Source: Sphingobium estronivorans (lineage in GTDB: Bacteria > Pseudomonadota > Alphaproteobacteria > Sphingomonadales > Sphingomonadaceae). Taken from it: a stretch of DNA of 64,000 nucleotides. Below, one piece after another: positions 36,424 to 46,264 of the stretch. Positions within the stretch are counted from its first letter, which is position 1, and each line of letters opens with the position of its first letter. The position numbers were made by a program, and so were the translations under genes. Location: assembly GCF_008692605.1 (NCBI RefSeq), contig NZ_LFCT01000014.1, forward strand, positions 62,001-126,000, given 5' to 3'. The notes beneath the pieces are model-generated. The model saw only the letters and a list, made by a program, of their open reading frames with translations, had not been told where the DNA came from and searched no databases.

Positions 36424-38409
36424 ATGCAACTGAAGTATTTCGGCTTTTTGATTATGGCCGCGTCGGCCATGCCGGCCCATGGGCAAAGCCAGGCGGCGAA
36501 GGCATTCGGCGCGCGCGCTCTTATCGACGTCAGTATTTCCCCGGACGGCAAATCGATCGCGTTGGTGGAGCCGCTGGCCGGACGCGGTTCGGTCGTGTCG
36601 GTGGCGCCGGTCGACGGAAGTGCGGCGCCCAAGCCGGCCCTGCTGTCGGACGGTAAGGAGGACAGGCTGTTCAACTGCGCCTGGCCGGGCAATGCGCGTT
36701 TGGCCTGCAACGCCTATATGATCAGCGCCATCTATGGCGAAAAAATGGGATGGACGCGCATGCTGGCCGTCAATTCGGACGGCAGTGACCTAAAGGTCCT
36801 GAGCGCGCGCGGAAATGACGAAGCATTGGGCTTCGTTCTGGGCGGCGGGAACATCATCGACTGGCTGGGCAAGGATGGTGCCGACAGCGTGTTGATGGAC
36901 CGCTATTATGTGGCGGAAAAGTCCACCGGCCGGATGATTTCCAATCAGCGCGAAGGCTTGGGCGTGGACCGGGTGAACATCCGCACGCTGGCCCGTACGA
37001 TGGTGGAACCGCCGCGTGGCGATGCAGTGAGCTACATCACCGACGGACACGGTAATGTCCGCATCATGGTTACGCGCCCAAGGACGAACCTGGGCTATGG
37101 CGGCCATCGCTACAATTATTTCTATCGCAAGAAGGGGGAGCGGGAATGGCTACCGCTCTCGACACAATCGGTGTCGGGGATCGTGGCGACGGGGTTCGAG
37201 GCCTATGCCGTCGATCCCGATCTGGATGTCGTCTATGGCGGCGATACGGTGGATGGACGGAACGGCATCTACACGATCAGTCTTGACGGCAGCATGAAGA
37301 AGGAACTGCTGTTCGAACGGCCGGGCGTCGACGTCAACGATCTGATCCGCATCGGGCGGCACCGGCGTGTCGTGGGCGTCAGTTGGGTCACGGACCGGCG
37401 GCAGTCGGTGATGTTCGATCCTGAACTGAAGAAATTCGCGGCGGCGCTGGGCAAGGTGCTGCCCAATGCGCCGCTGGTCACGTTCGTCGATGCCAGCGAA
37501 GATGAAAGCAAGCTCGTCCTGCTGGCGACCAGCGATGTCGATCCCGGCAGATATTATCTGTTTGACAAGCAGACCCGGAAATTGGCCGAGATCGCGCCGG
37601 TTCAGGAGGCGCTGAACGGCACTCTTTTGTCGGAGGTCAAATCCGTCGCCTATCCCGCGTCGGACGGCAAGATGATCCCCGCTTATCTGACGCTCCCGGC
37701 AGGCAGCGACGGCAAGGGACTGCCGGCCATCGTCATGCCTCATGGCGGACCCTGGGCGCGGGACGAATGGGGTTTCGACTGGCTCGCCCAGTTTTTCGCC
37801 CATCAGGGCTACGCCGTGCTCCAGCCGAATTTCCGTGGTTCGACGGGGTTCGGCGCGGAATGGCTGGGCGGCAGCGGGTTCAAATCCTGGCAGCAGTCGG
37901 TCGGCGACATCGATGACGCCGGACAATGGCTGGTGAGCCAGGGCATTGCAGTGCCATCCCAACTGGCCATCGTCGGTTGGTCCTATGGGGGCTATGCGGC
38001 GCTCCAGTCCGCTGTCGTCGATCCGCAGCTCTACAAGGCAATCGTCGCCATTGCGCCGGTGACGGACATTGGCGACCTGCAAACGGAAGCGAAAGGCGAT
38101 TACAGCCCCGCCACGCTGGAGGCGCTGTTCGGTGACTCGACAGTGGCGCAGGCCGGTTCGCCCGCGCGCCATGCCGATGCCTTTGTCGCGCCGGTTCTGA
38201 TGTTCCATGGGGATATCGATCAGAATGTGTCGGTCGCCCAATCCCGCCTCATGGCGTCCCGATTGCGGGGCAAGGGTAAGTCGGTCGAACTGGTCGAATA
38301 TAAGGGGCTGGACCATCAACTTGTCGATGGCGAGGTGCGCAGCCAGATGCTGGATCGCGCCGACCGTTTCCTGCACGATGCGCTTCGCCTGCCGGCCGCG
38401 AAACCCTGA
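36424..38409 (+). CDS. Exported S9 family (prolyl oligopeptidase-like) serine peptidase
   Basis: Protein of 661 aa. The signal peptide is residues 1-19 (MQLKYFGFLIMAASAMPAHG). An N-terminal beta-propeller-like region (residues about 30-390) contains WD-type segments such as SISPDGKSIALVEPL. The C-terminal alpha/beta-hydrolase domain has the nucleophile GWSYGGYAAL near residue 522, Asp in HGDIDQNVSV near 600 and His in YKGLDHQLVDG near 633. The family resembles acylaminoacyl-peptidase/DPP4-like enzymes. The cleaved peptides are not predictable. Confidence 0.92.
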   Translation: MQLKYFGFLIMAASAMPAHGQSQAAKAFGARALIDVSISPDGKSIALVEPLAGRGSVVSVAPVDGSAAPKPALLSDGKEDRLFNCAWPGNARLACNAYMISAIYGEKMGWTRMLAVNSDGSDLKVLSARGNDEALGFVLGGGNIIDWLGKDGADSVLMDRYYVAEKSTGRMISNQREGLGVDRVNIRTLARTMVEPPRGDAVSYITDGHGNVRIMVTRPRTNLGYGGHRYNYFYRKKGEREWLPLSTQSVSGIVATGFEAYAVDPDLDVVYGGDTVDGRNGIYTISLDGSMKKELLFERPGVDVNDLIRIGRHRRVVGVSWVTDRRQSVMFDPELKKFAAALGKVLPNAPLVTFVDASEDESKLVLLATSDVDPGRYYLFDKQTRKLAEIAPVQEALNGTLLSEVKSVAYPASDGKMIPAYLTLPAGSDGKGLPAIVMPHGGPWARDEWGFDWLAQFFAHQGYAVLQPNFRGSTGFGAEWLGGSGFKSWQQSVGDIDDAGQWLVSQGIAVPSQLAIVGWSYGGYAALQSAVVDPQLYKAIVAIAPVTDIGDLQTEAKGDYSPATLEALFGDSTVAQAGSPARHADAFVAPVLMFHGDIDQNVSVAQSRLMASRLRGKGKSVELVEYKGLDHQLVDGEVRSQMLDRADRFLHDALRLPAAKP

Positions 38410-38449
38410 GGGAAAAGTCGCAGGCTAAAATGCCCGTTGCGCGGCGGCC

Positions 38450-38680
38450 CTAGCGGCTGTTTTCCAGCACCGGCAGGTCGGGGCCGGGGATAGCCGAGAT
38501 GGCGACATTGGCAAACATGACCAATCCCGCGAGGATCATCAGCACGCCGCGCTTGCGGTCGCCCCTTTTCACAATGGCGTGGATACCGCCGCCGGTCAGC
38601 GCCATGCCCGCCAGCATCAACAGGGATAAAATCGTGCCCGCCATGAAGCAGGCCATAGGCGGGCGGCTGGAGTGTGGCAA
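38450..38680 (-). CDS. Small two-helix membrane protein, uncharacterised
   Basis: A 76-aa frame on the minus strand with two hydrophobic helices (MAGTILSLLMLAGMALTGGG and VLMILAGLVMFANVAISAIPG) joined by a basic loop HAIVKRGDRKRG. This supports a real inner-membrane protein with the loop in the cytoplasm. A perfect AGGAGGT lies at 38692-38698 but is 12-13 nt from the TTG at 38680. ATGs at 38656 and 38644 are alternatives, so the start is unsettled. No family recognised. It sits between the S9 peptidase and rpiB. Confidence 0.55.
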   Translation of the reverse strand: MPHSSRPPMACFMAGTILSLLMLAGMALTGGGIHAIVKRGDRKRGVLMILAGLVMFANVAISAIPGPDLPVLENSR

Positions 38681-38731
38681 TATCGCGGTTCACCTCCTAT
38701 GAGGCGCCAGAACGAATCAATTTTCTCGTGA

Positions 38732-39184
38732 TTGGACAACCGGCAGTTGAAAATCGCACTCGCTTCCGACCATGCCGCCGTCGATCTGAAGGCGGAACTT
38801 GCAGACTGGCTGCGCGCAGAAGGCCATGAGGTCGACGATCTGGGTCCGGCGACCGCGGATCGCGTGGACTATCCCGACTTCGGTTATAAACTGGCGACAG
38901 CGGTGGCGTTCGGCGCGGCCGAGCGTGGCATTGCGCTCTGCGGATCGGGGATCGGCATTTCCATCGCCGTCAACCGCAACCCCGCCTGCCGCTGCGCGCT
39001 GGTTTCCGAGCCGCTGTCGGCCGCGCTGAGCCGCGAACATAATGACGCCAATGTCCTCGCCCTGGGCGCGCGCCTGATCGGCGTGGACATGGCCAAAGCC
39101 TGCGTCACCGCCTTCCTTTCCACCGAATTCGGCGGTGGCCGCCATGCTGGCCGCGTCGAAAAACTGTCCCAGCCCGCGCTGTAA
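38732..39184 (+). CDS. rpiB: Ribose-5-phosphate isomerase B
   Basis: LacA/RpiB-family isomerase of about 150 aa that interconverts ribose-5-P and ribulose-5-P. Motifs: [17 protein letters not shown] at the N-terminus, [10 protein letters not shown] near residue 46, the anion-hole and catalytic Cys segment [15 protein letters not shown] near 70, and [18 protein letters not shown] near 100. No in-frame ATG exists near the start: TTG 38732 or TTG 38747 (directly before KIALASDH) must be used. It heads the run rpiB-glyA-nrdR-trmJ. Confidence 0.95.
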   Translation: MDNRQLKIALASDHAAVDLKAELADWLRAEGHEVDDLGPATADRVDYPDFGYKLATAVAFGAAERGIALCGSGIGISIAVNRNPACRCALVSEPLSAALSREHNDANVLALGARLIGVDMAKACVTAFLSTEFGGGRHAGRVEKLSQPAL

Positions 39185-39195
39185 GGAGACTTTGC

Positions 39196-40509
<1,314 letters not shown>

Positions 40510-40517
40510 GAAAAGCC

Positions 40518-40979
40518 TTGCGTTGCCCCTTCTGCGCTCATGACGACAGTCAGGTAAAGGACAGCCGCCCGACGGAGGATGGCGCCGCCATTCGCCGTCG
40601 GCGTCAGTGCGAAGCCTGTGGCGCGCGCTTCACCACTTTCGAGCGGATACAACTCCGCGACATCTGGGTGGTGAAGAGCGAGGGGCGCAAGGAAGCCTTT
40701 GATCGCGACAAGCTGGCGCGCTCCATCGGGATCGCCTGTCGGAAGCGGCCCATCGACCCCAGCCGTCTGGAAAAGCTGATTTCCGGCATCCAGCGGCAGT
40801 TGGAAACCAGCGGCGACGGCGAAGTCCCGGCGCGGGCGATTGGCGAGATGGTGATGGAGGGACTGAAACGCCTCGACAGCGTGTCCTATATCCGCTTCGC
40901 CAGCGTCTATAAGGACTTCACCGACGCCCGCGATTTCGAGGATTTCGCCTCGACCGTGAAGGAAGTCGGGAGTGAGTGA
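40518..40979 (+). CDS. nrdR: Transcriptional repressor NrdR
   Basis: ATP/dATP-sensing repressor of ribonucleotide reductase genes, 153 aa. It starts at TTG (MRCPFC...), the only start that keeps the zinc ribbon intact: CPFC near residue 3 and CEAC near 31. The ATP-cone follows ([28 protein letters not shown], about residues 52-79). Targets (nrd genes) are not in the window. Its 3' end overlaps the next gene by 8 nt. Confidence 0.96.
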   Translation: MRCPFCAHDDSQVKDSRPTEDGAAIRRRRQCEACGARFTTFERIQLRDIWVVKSEGRKEAFDRDKLARSIGIACRKRPIDPSRLEKLISGIQRQLETSGDGEVPARAIGEMVMEGLKRLDSVSYIRFASVYKDFTDARDFEDFASTVKEVGSE

Positions 40980-41703
40980 GGCCGTGACCTCCCCTCCTCC
41001 CGTCATCGTTCTGGTCCGGCCGCAGCTTGGCGAGAATATCGGCAAGGCGGCGCGGGCGATGCTGAATTTCGGGCTGACCGAGATGCGGCTGGTGTCTCCT
41101 CGGGATGGCTGGCCCAATCCAGATGCGGGACCGTCTGCGGCTGGCGCGGATATCGTGCTGGACAAAGCCGTCGTCTTCGAAAGCCTGGCCGATGCGGTGG
41201 CCGATTGCGCGCATGTCTATGCGACGACGGTGCGCAAACGGGGCGTGACCAAACCGGTCGTGACCCCGGATGAGGCCGCACGGGAAATTCATGCCGCCAC
41301 CGGGCGGTCGGCCTATGTGTTCGGGCCGGAGCGGTCCGGGCTGGAGACCGAGGACGTGGCGCTGGCGCGCAAGATTCTGACCGTGCCGATCAATCCCGAA
41401 TTCGGATCGCTCAATCTGGCGCAGGCGGTGATTTTGTGCGCCTATGAATGGTCGAAGCGCGCGTCCCTGGAGCAGCCCACTGTGGTCGATCTGGGCGAAC
41501 CGGCGCCGCAGGCGGAGCTGGAGGGGATGATCGAGCAGTTCGAGACGCTGCTCGAAGGCGCGGGTTATTTCTTCCCGCCGGATCGCGCCCCAGCGACCAA
41601 GCGGACGCTGCGCAACCTGTTGACCAAGCCGGGCTGGAACCATCTGGAGGTCCGAACCCTGCGTGGAGTGCTCTCGGCCTTGGGGAATCCGCGCGCCCGT
41701 TAG
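40972..41703 (+). CDS. trmJ: SPOUT-class tRNA/rRNA methyltransferase, TrmJ-like
   Basis: Trefoil-knot methyltransferase of 243 aa from GTG 40972. The SpoU signature is [34 protein letters not shown] near the N-terminus, [18 protein letters not shown] near 105 binds SAM, and [21 protein letters not shown] near 130 completes the knot. A C-terminal helical extension is typical of TrmJ, which 2'-O-methylates position 32 of tRNA. It overlaps nrdR by 8 nt and is overlapped by 4 nt at its stop by the convergent chorismate mutase. Confidence 0.88.
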   Translation: MSEAVTSPPPVIVLVRPQLGENIGKAARAMLNFGLTEMRLVSPRDGWPNPDAGPSAAGADIVLDKAVVFESLADAVADCAHVYATTVRKRGVTKPVVTPDEAAREIHAATGRSAYVFGPERSGLETEDVALARKILTVPINPEFGSLNLAQAVILCAYEWSKRASLEQPTVVDLGEPAPQAELEGMIEQFETLLEGAGYFFPPDRAPATKRTLRNLLTKPGWNHLEVRTLRGVLSALGNPRAR

Positions 41704-41996
41704 CCTCGGATGCGGTCGTATTCCACCATTTCGTAGGCGATGGACGCTTCGACCAGTTGGTCCCAAAGGTCTGCGATGATCTCGGCTGGAGCGCCAAGGC
41801 GATCCGCTGCGGCACGGGCGTTCTCAATCACCTGCGCCTTGCGCGCTTCATCGCGGACGGCGCCCCGGTCGGGCTTGATGCGGGCGGCGGCGCGCATATG
41901 GGCGAAGCGCTGGTCGAGCAGCGCGACCAGCTGACGGTCGAGTTCGTCCACCCCTGCGCGGACTTCGGCCATGGTCGTGTAACTATCGGGGTTCAT
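41700..41996 (-). CDS. Chorismate mutase, AroQ type
   Basis: All-helical monofunctional chorismate mutase of 98 aa that converts chorismate to prephenate. Family residues: VDELDRQLVALLDQRFAHMRAAARIK (Arg and Lys of the active site) at about residues 15-41, and a C-terminal helix LWDQLVEASIAYEMVEYDRIR. A short form of the same fold is isochorismate-pyruvate lyase PchB, which cannot be fully excluded, but no salicylate or siderophore genes are near. The stop codon overlaps the trmJ stop. Confidence 0.9.
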   Translation of the reverse strand: MNPDSYTTMAEVRAGVDELDRQLVALLDQRFAHMRAAARIKPDRGAVRDEARKAQVIENARAAADRLGAPAEIIADLWDQLVEASIAYEMVEYDRIRG

Positions 41997-42036
41997 GGCC
42001 CCGCTGCCTAAGCCCGGAAACAGGCCCTGTCGAGGG

Positions 42037-42065
42037 TTGACATCATGTCATCGCTTCGTCATAGG
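42037..42065 (+). promoter_or_regulatory. Candidate housekeeping promoter upstream of rpsD
   Basis: TTGACA at 42037-42042, a 17-nt spacer and CATAGG at 42060-42065. The -35 is perfect; the -10 is weak. It lies about 112 bp before rpsD. Confidence 0.4.
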
Positions 42066-42177
42066 CGCCGCTTCGCGATTGGCCCCGCATCCCGGTGAAG
42101 CGGCGGCCCTGCCCCTGAAATATGGATCGCAGGCGATACCGGGGACAACGTTAGAAGCAATTGTTTAGGAAATTATC

Positions 42178-42792
42178 ATGTCGAAGCGTTCCAGCGCAAA
42201 GTACAAACTTGACCGCCGGATGGGCGAGAACATCTGGGGTCGCCCCAAGAGCCCGGTCAACAAGCGTGAATATGGCCCCGGCCAGCACGGTCAGCGCCGC
42301 AAGGGCAAGATGTCGGACTATGGCATCCAGCTGCGCGCCAAGCAGAAGCTGAAGGGCTATTACGGCGACATCACCGAGAAGCAGTTCAAGAAGAGCTACA
42401 TCGAGGCCGCCCGTATGAAGGGTGACACCGGTCAGAACCTGATCGGCCTGCTGGAGCGTCGCCTGGACGCTGTCGTCTACCGCGCCAAGTTCGCGCCGAC
42501 CATCTTCTCGGCCCGCCAGATCGTTTCGCACGGCCACATCTATGTGAACGGCGTGAAGTGCAACATTGCCTCGCGTCTGGTGAAGCCGGGCGACGAAATC
42601 ACCCTGGGCAAGAAGGCGCAGGAAATGGCGCTGGTTCTGGAAGCGCAGAGCCTGCCCGAGCGCGACATCCCCGACTATGTGTCGCCCGATGGCGCCGCCA
42701 AGGTCACCTATGTCCGCGTTCCCTCGCTGGACGAAGTGCCCTATCCGGTGAAGATGGAACCGAATCTGGTCGTCGAATTCTATTCGCGCTAA
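42178..42792 (+). CDS. rpsD: 30S ribosomal protein S4
   Basis: Primary 16S rRNA-binding protein of the small subunit, 204 aa. The N-terminus ([43 protein letters not shown]) is the alphaproteobacterial S4 type. The S4 domain is [38 protein letters not shown] at about residues 92-130. It is monocistronic here rather than within the alpha operon; AGGAAATTATC precedes the ATG, and a terminator follows. Confidence 0.98.
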   Translation: MSKRSSAKYKLDRRMGENIWGRPKSPVNKREYGPGQHGQRRKGKMSDYGIQLRAKQKLKGYYGDITEKQFKKSYIEAARMKGDTGQNLIGLLERRLDAVVYRAKFAPTIFSARQIVSHGHIYVNGVKCNIASRLVKPGDEITLGKKAQEMALVLEAQSLPERDIPDYVSPDGAAKVTYVRVPSLDEVPYPVKMEPNLVVEFYSR

Positions 42793-42874
42793 AGCATTTT
42801 GAAGTCGGCTGAATAGGCTGACGGCTCGCAAAATGCGGCAAAAATAGCTTCAGCGGCGAATGTCCGAACAAGGA

Positions 42875-42905
42875 AGGGGCGGTCCTATGGGCCGCCCCTT
42901 TTCTT
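42875..42905 (+). terminator. Rho-independent terminator after rpsD
   Basis: AAGGGGCGG (42875-42883) pairs with CCGCCCCTT (42893-42901), followed by a TTTCTTTT run. It lies 82 bp after the rpsD stop. Confidence 0.8.
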
Positions 42906-42988
42906 TTGCGTTGCGGACGCGGGATTCGCGCCAAGAAAAAGGGGCCGCCTTTCGGCAGCCCCCTCGGCGTATCAAATCTCGAACGGGA

Positions 42989-43645
42989 TCAGCGGATCGG
43001 CGAATCCGGCGACAACCGCATGTCGAGATAATTGTCGACCGACTTCATCAACTGGTCCAGTTCATGTTCGAAAAAGTGGTTGGCGCCACGGATTTCGTCA
43101 TGATGGATGGTGATGCCCTTCTGGGTGCGCAGCTTGTCGACAAGTTTCTGCACGGCGCTGGCGGTCACGACCTCATCGGCCGTTCCCTGCACGATGATGC
43201 CTGACGAGGGGCAGGGGGCCAGGAAGGAGAAATCATACATGTTCGCCGGCGGCGCGACCGAGATGAAGCCGCGAATTTCCGGGCGACGCATCAGAAGCTG
43301 CATGCCGATCCACGCACCGAAGGAGAAACCGGCGATCCAGGTGGTCTGCGCTTCGGGATGGAAGCTCTGCACCCAGTCAAGGGCGGCTGCCGCATCGGAC
43401 AGTTCGCCAATGCCATTGTCGAACGTGCCCTGGCTGCGTCCCACGCCGCGGAAGTTGAACCGCAGCACCGCAAAGCCACGCTTCACGAAGGTCTTGTAGA
43501 GCGCCTGGGTGATCCGGTCGTTCATCGTGCCGCCGCCCTGGGGGTGCGGGTGCAGGATCATCGCGACGGGCGCGCGGGGGCGGGGCGGGGGGCTGAAGCG
43601 GCCTTCGAGGCGACCTTCGGGACCGGGAAAGATTACGTCGGGCAT
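42989..43645 (-). CDS. Alpha/beta hydrolase (COG2945-like)
   Basis: Cytosolic alpha/beta-hydrolase of 218 aa. The N-terminal MPDVIFPGPEGRLEGRF is followed by ILHPHPQGGGTMNDRI near residue 35, RFNFRGVGRSQGTFDNG near 65, the nucleophile elbow GFSFGAWIG near 105 (GxSxG), and His in GANHFFEHELD near 190; the acid is in QGTADEVV. This combination is typical of the COG2945 family (YfgM/OsmC-like dienelactone hydrolase relatives). The substrate is unknown. It is divergent from the cysteine desulfurase pair. Confidence 0.85.
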   Translation of the reverse strand: MPDVIFPGPEGRLEGRFSPPPRPRAPVAMILHPHPQGGGTMNDRITQALYKTFVKRGFAVLRFNFRGVGRSQGTFDNGIGELSDAAAALDWVQSFHPEAQTTWIAGFSFGAWIGMQLLMRRPEIRGFISVAPPANMYDFSFLAPCPSSGIIVQGTADEVVTASAVQKLVDKLRTQKGITIHHDEIRGANHFFEHELDQLMKSVDNYLDMRLSPDSPIR

Positions 43646-43777
43646 GGCACCTGTTATGGTTCTGGGCGGCGTGAGGCCGCGAATGGAGACGGCGCAGCAG
43701 CATAGGCTGGCGCTGCGCGACAGACCGCCTATATAGAAGTCGCTACCATTTCCGCAATCAATGAGTGTTTTCCGGCC

Positions 43778-44824
43778 TTGGCCTCCGATCGTCTCTATCT
43801 GGATCACGCCGCGACCACGCCCATGCTGCCTGCGGCCAAGGCGGCCATGATCGAGGCGCTGGAGAACTGGTCCAACCCCTCCAGTCCCCATAGCGACGGA
43901 AGGGCGGCCCGTGCCGCGTTGGAGGAGGCCCGTCGCCGGATCGGCGCCGCGCTGGGTTGGGAAGGGCAGATCGTCTTCACGTCCGGCGCCAGCGAGGCCA
44001 TCGCGATTGCCCTGACCCGCGCCAAGGCCGACCGCGTCCTGACCTCCCCTGTGGAGCATGATTCGGTGTTGCGGGTGACGCCCAATGTCGGGCGGCTGGA
44101 CGTCGATCCCGATGGTATTCTCATTCGTCATTCCAGCACGGACGGGCAGGACGGCGCGAAAACCATTCTCGCCATCCAGCATGTCAACAACGAAACCGGC
44201 GTGATCCAGCCGCTTGACGCCATCGCGCGGGAAGGCGTCATCCTCTTTGCCGATTGCGCCCAGAGCGCCGCCAAGCTCCCGCTTCCCCAAGCCGACATGA
44301 TGGCCATCAGCGCCCATAAATTCGGCGGCCCCCCTGGCATCGGGGCGCTCCTCATCAAGGATCTCGGCCTGATCCATCCCAGCGGAGGGCAGGAACAGGG
44401 CTATCGGGCGGGCACGGAAAATCTCCCCGCCGTCCTTGCCATGGCCGCGGCGTTGGAAGCGCGCACCGACTGGCTCCACCGGGCCGCCGCCCTTCGCGCC
44501 AAACTCGACGCCGCCATCGAGGATCATGGCGGTCAGATCGTCGCCCGCAATGCCCCGCGCATGCCCGCCATCGCCAGCTACCGCATGCCCGGCCTCTCGG
44601 CTCGCGCCCAACTCATCCAGTTCGACCTTGCGGGCATATCGGTTTCCGCAGGCAGCGCCTGCTCGTCCGGCTCGCTCAAGACCAGTCATGTCCTCCATGC
44701 CATGGGCTGGGACGAAGTGCAGGCCGGCGAAGTCATCCGCGTCAGCTTCGGCCCCATGACCGGCGAAGTCGACATAGACCGCTTCATCGCCCAATGGACC
44801 AAAATGGCCGAGCGCGCCCGATGA
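43778..44824 (+). CDS. Cysteine desulfurase, first of a tandem pair
   Basis: PLP-dependent NifS/IscS-type enzyme of 348 aa. It starts at TTG 43778 (MASDRLYLDHAATTPMLP). Catalytic elements: His in SPVEHDSVLR near residue 93, the PLP Lys in AISAHKFGGPPGIGAL near 182, and the persulfide Cys in GSACSSGSLKTSHVLHAMG near 298. It is about 50 residues shorter than E. coli IscS and lacks its extended C-terminus. It shares a 4-nt ATGA overlap with the second desulfurase gene. Partner scaffold genes (iscU/sufU) are not adjacent. Confidence 0.93.
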   Translation: MASDRLYLDHAATTPMLPAAKAAMIEALENWSNPSSPHSDGRAARAALEEARRRIGAALGWEGQIVFTSGASEAIAIALTRAKADRVLTSPVEHDSVLRVTPNVGRLDVDPDGILIRHSSTDGQDGAKTILAIQHVNNETGVIQPLDAIAREGVILFADCAQSAAKLPLPQADMMAISAHKFGGPPGIGALLIKDLGLIHPSGGQEQGYRAGTENLPAVLAMAAALEARTDWLHRAAALRAKLDAAIEDHGGQIVARNAPRMPAIASYRMPGLSARAQLIQFDLAGISVSAGSACSSGSLKTSHVLHAMGWDEVQAGEVIRVSFGPMTGEVDIDRFIAQWTKMAERAR

Positions 44825-45909
44825 CCATCTATCTCGACTATCAGGCGACGACCCCGCTCGCGCCCGAAGCGTTCGACGCGATGGTCCCGCTGCTCCGCGA
44901 CCAGTTCGCCAATCCGCACAGCCCGCATCGGCTGGGCCGGGCCGTCACCGCCCAGGTCGAAATCGCCCGTGCCGAAATTCTGAAGCTGCTTCCCGAAGGC
45001 GGCCGCCTCCTTTTCACCTCCGGCGCCACCGAAGCGCTCAACATGGCGATACAGGGCGCACCGGCAGGCGGTATCGTCACCCTTGCCACCGAACATGCCG
45101 CCGTTCTCGACACGGTCGAAGCGCAGGGCAGGGCGGGGCGCGCTATCGCCATCCTGCCTGTAGGCCGGGACGGCCTGGTGGACCTCGACCGGGCCGCGCA
45201 GGCCATCCGTCCCGGCGTCGCGCTGGTCGCGGCCATGCTGGTGAACAATGAGATTGGCGTCGTGCAGCCCGTTGCCGAACTGGCTGACCTCGCGCACAAG
45301 GCGGGCGCCCTGTTCCTTTGCGACGCCGTTCAGGGCTATGGCCGCGTCCCGATTCCGCCTCAATGCGACATAGTGGCGATCAGCGCTCACAAGATCCACG
45401 GTCCCAAGGGCATCGGCGCCCTTTGGCTGCGCGACGGCGTGAACCTTTCTCCCATCATCCATGGCGGGGGGCAGGAGGGCGGCCTGCGTTCAGGCACCCT
45501 GTCGCCCGCGCTCTGCGCGGGGTTCGGCATCGCCGCCCGCCTGATGCGCGAGCGCGCCGAAGCCGACCGGGCCCATGTCGAATCGCTCTGGACGGTAGCC
45601 CGCGCGCTCTTTTCGCAATGGACGCTCAACGGCAGCGCCGACCGGCGCTATCATGGCAATCTCAATCTGCGTCGGGCGGGAGTGGACGGTGCGCGGCTGT
45701 TGTCCGAATGCCGTAATGTCGCTTTTTCGCTCGGGAGCGCTTGCGCGAGTGGGTCCGGGCGGCCTAGCCATGTGCTGCGCGCACTCGGCCTGACAGATGC
45801 GGAGGCGCGTGGATCGGTGCGAATCGGCTTTGGCCGCTACACGACACTGGCCCAATTGGAGGATGCCGCGGGAATAGTGAATGAGGCAGCCGAAAAATCG
45901 GCGCCGTAA
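44821..45909 (+). CDS. Cysteine desulfurase, second of a tandem pair
   Basis: Paralogue of the preceding gene, 362 aa, from ATG 44821 overlapping its neighbour's stop. The start MTIYLDYQATTPLAPEAFDAM is canonical. Catalytic His is in LATEHAAVLDTVEAQG near residue 93, PLP Lys in AISAHKIHGPKGIGAL near 197, and the active-site Cys in GSACASGSGRPSHVLRALG near 320. All catalytic residues are kept in both copies, so this is not a decayed duplicate. Downstream are the ferredoxin gene (18 bp) and a beta-lactamase gene, all on the plus strand. Confidence 0.93.
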   Translation: MTIYLDYQATTPLAPEAFDAMVPLLRDQFANPHSPHRLGRAVTAQVEIARAEILKLLPEGGRLLFTSGATEALNMAIQGAPAGGIVTLATEHAAVLDTVEAQGRAGRAIAILPVGRDGLVDLDRAAQAIRPGVALVAAMLVNNEIGVVQPVAELADLAHKAGALFLCDAVQGYGRVPIPPQCDIVAISAHKIHGPKGIGALWLRDGVNLSPIIHGGGQEGGLRSGTLSPALCAGFGIAARLMRERAEADRAHVESLWTVARALFSQWTLNGSADRRYHGNLNLRRAGVDGARLLSECRNVAFSLGSACASGSGRPSHVLRALGLTDAEARGSVRIGFGRYTTLAQLEDAAGIVNEAAEKSAP

Positions 45910-45927
45910 ATCGGGGAATGTCGCACC

Positions 45928-46263
45928 ATGACCAGGGTAGTCTTCATCAGCGCGGATGGAGAGCATAGGCAGGAAGTCGAAGCACCGGCGGGATCGGTCC
46001 TGCTGGACGTCGCTCAGGCCGCAGGCCAGCCGCTGGAAGGTACTTGCGAGGGGCAAATGGCCTGCTCCACCTGCCATGTCATCGTCGATGCCGCCGATTT
46101 CCCCAAGCTCAGGCAAGCGAGCGAGGATGAGGAGGACATGCTCGACCTTGCCGCCGCCGCGACGCGCACGAGCCGCCTGTCCTGCCAGATCGTGCTGGAC
46201 GAGGCGCTGGACAGCCTGACTGTCCGTATTCCCGGCGAATTCTGCAATATGCAGGGGATGTGA
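45928..46263 (+). CDS. fdx: 2Fe-2S ferredoxin, adrenodoxin/ISC type
   Basis: Electron carrier of 111 aa. Cluster ligands follow C-x5-C-x2-C (CEGQMACSTC, residues about 40-49) and a distal Cys in RLSCQIV near 86, the vertebrate-type/ISC ferredoxin pattern. The acidic helix ASEDEEDMLDLA between them is the usual partner-docking surface. The neighbouring desulfurases suggest it supplies electrons to Fe-S assembly, though a P450 redox role is also possible for such ferredoxins. The stop codon is 1 nt from the beta-lactamase start. Confidence 0.93.
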   Translation: MTRVVFISADGEHRQEVEAPAGSVLLDVAQAAGQPLEGTCEGQMACSTCHVIVDAADFPKLRQASEDEEDMLDLAAAATRTSRLSCQIVLDEALDSLTVRIPGEFCNMQGM

Positions 46264-46264
46264 A

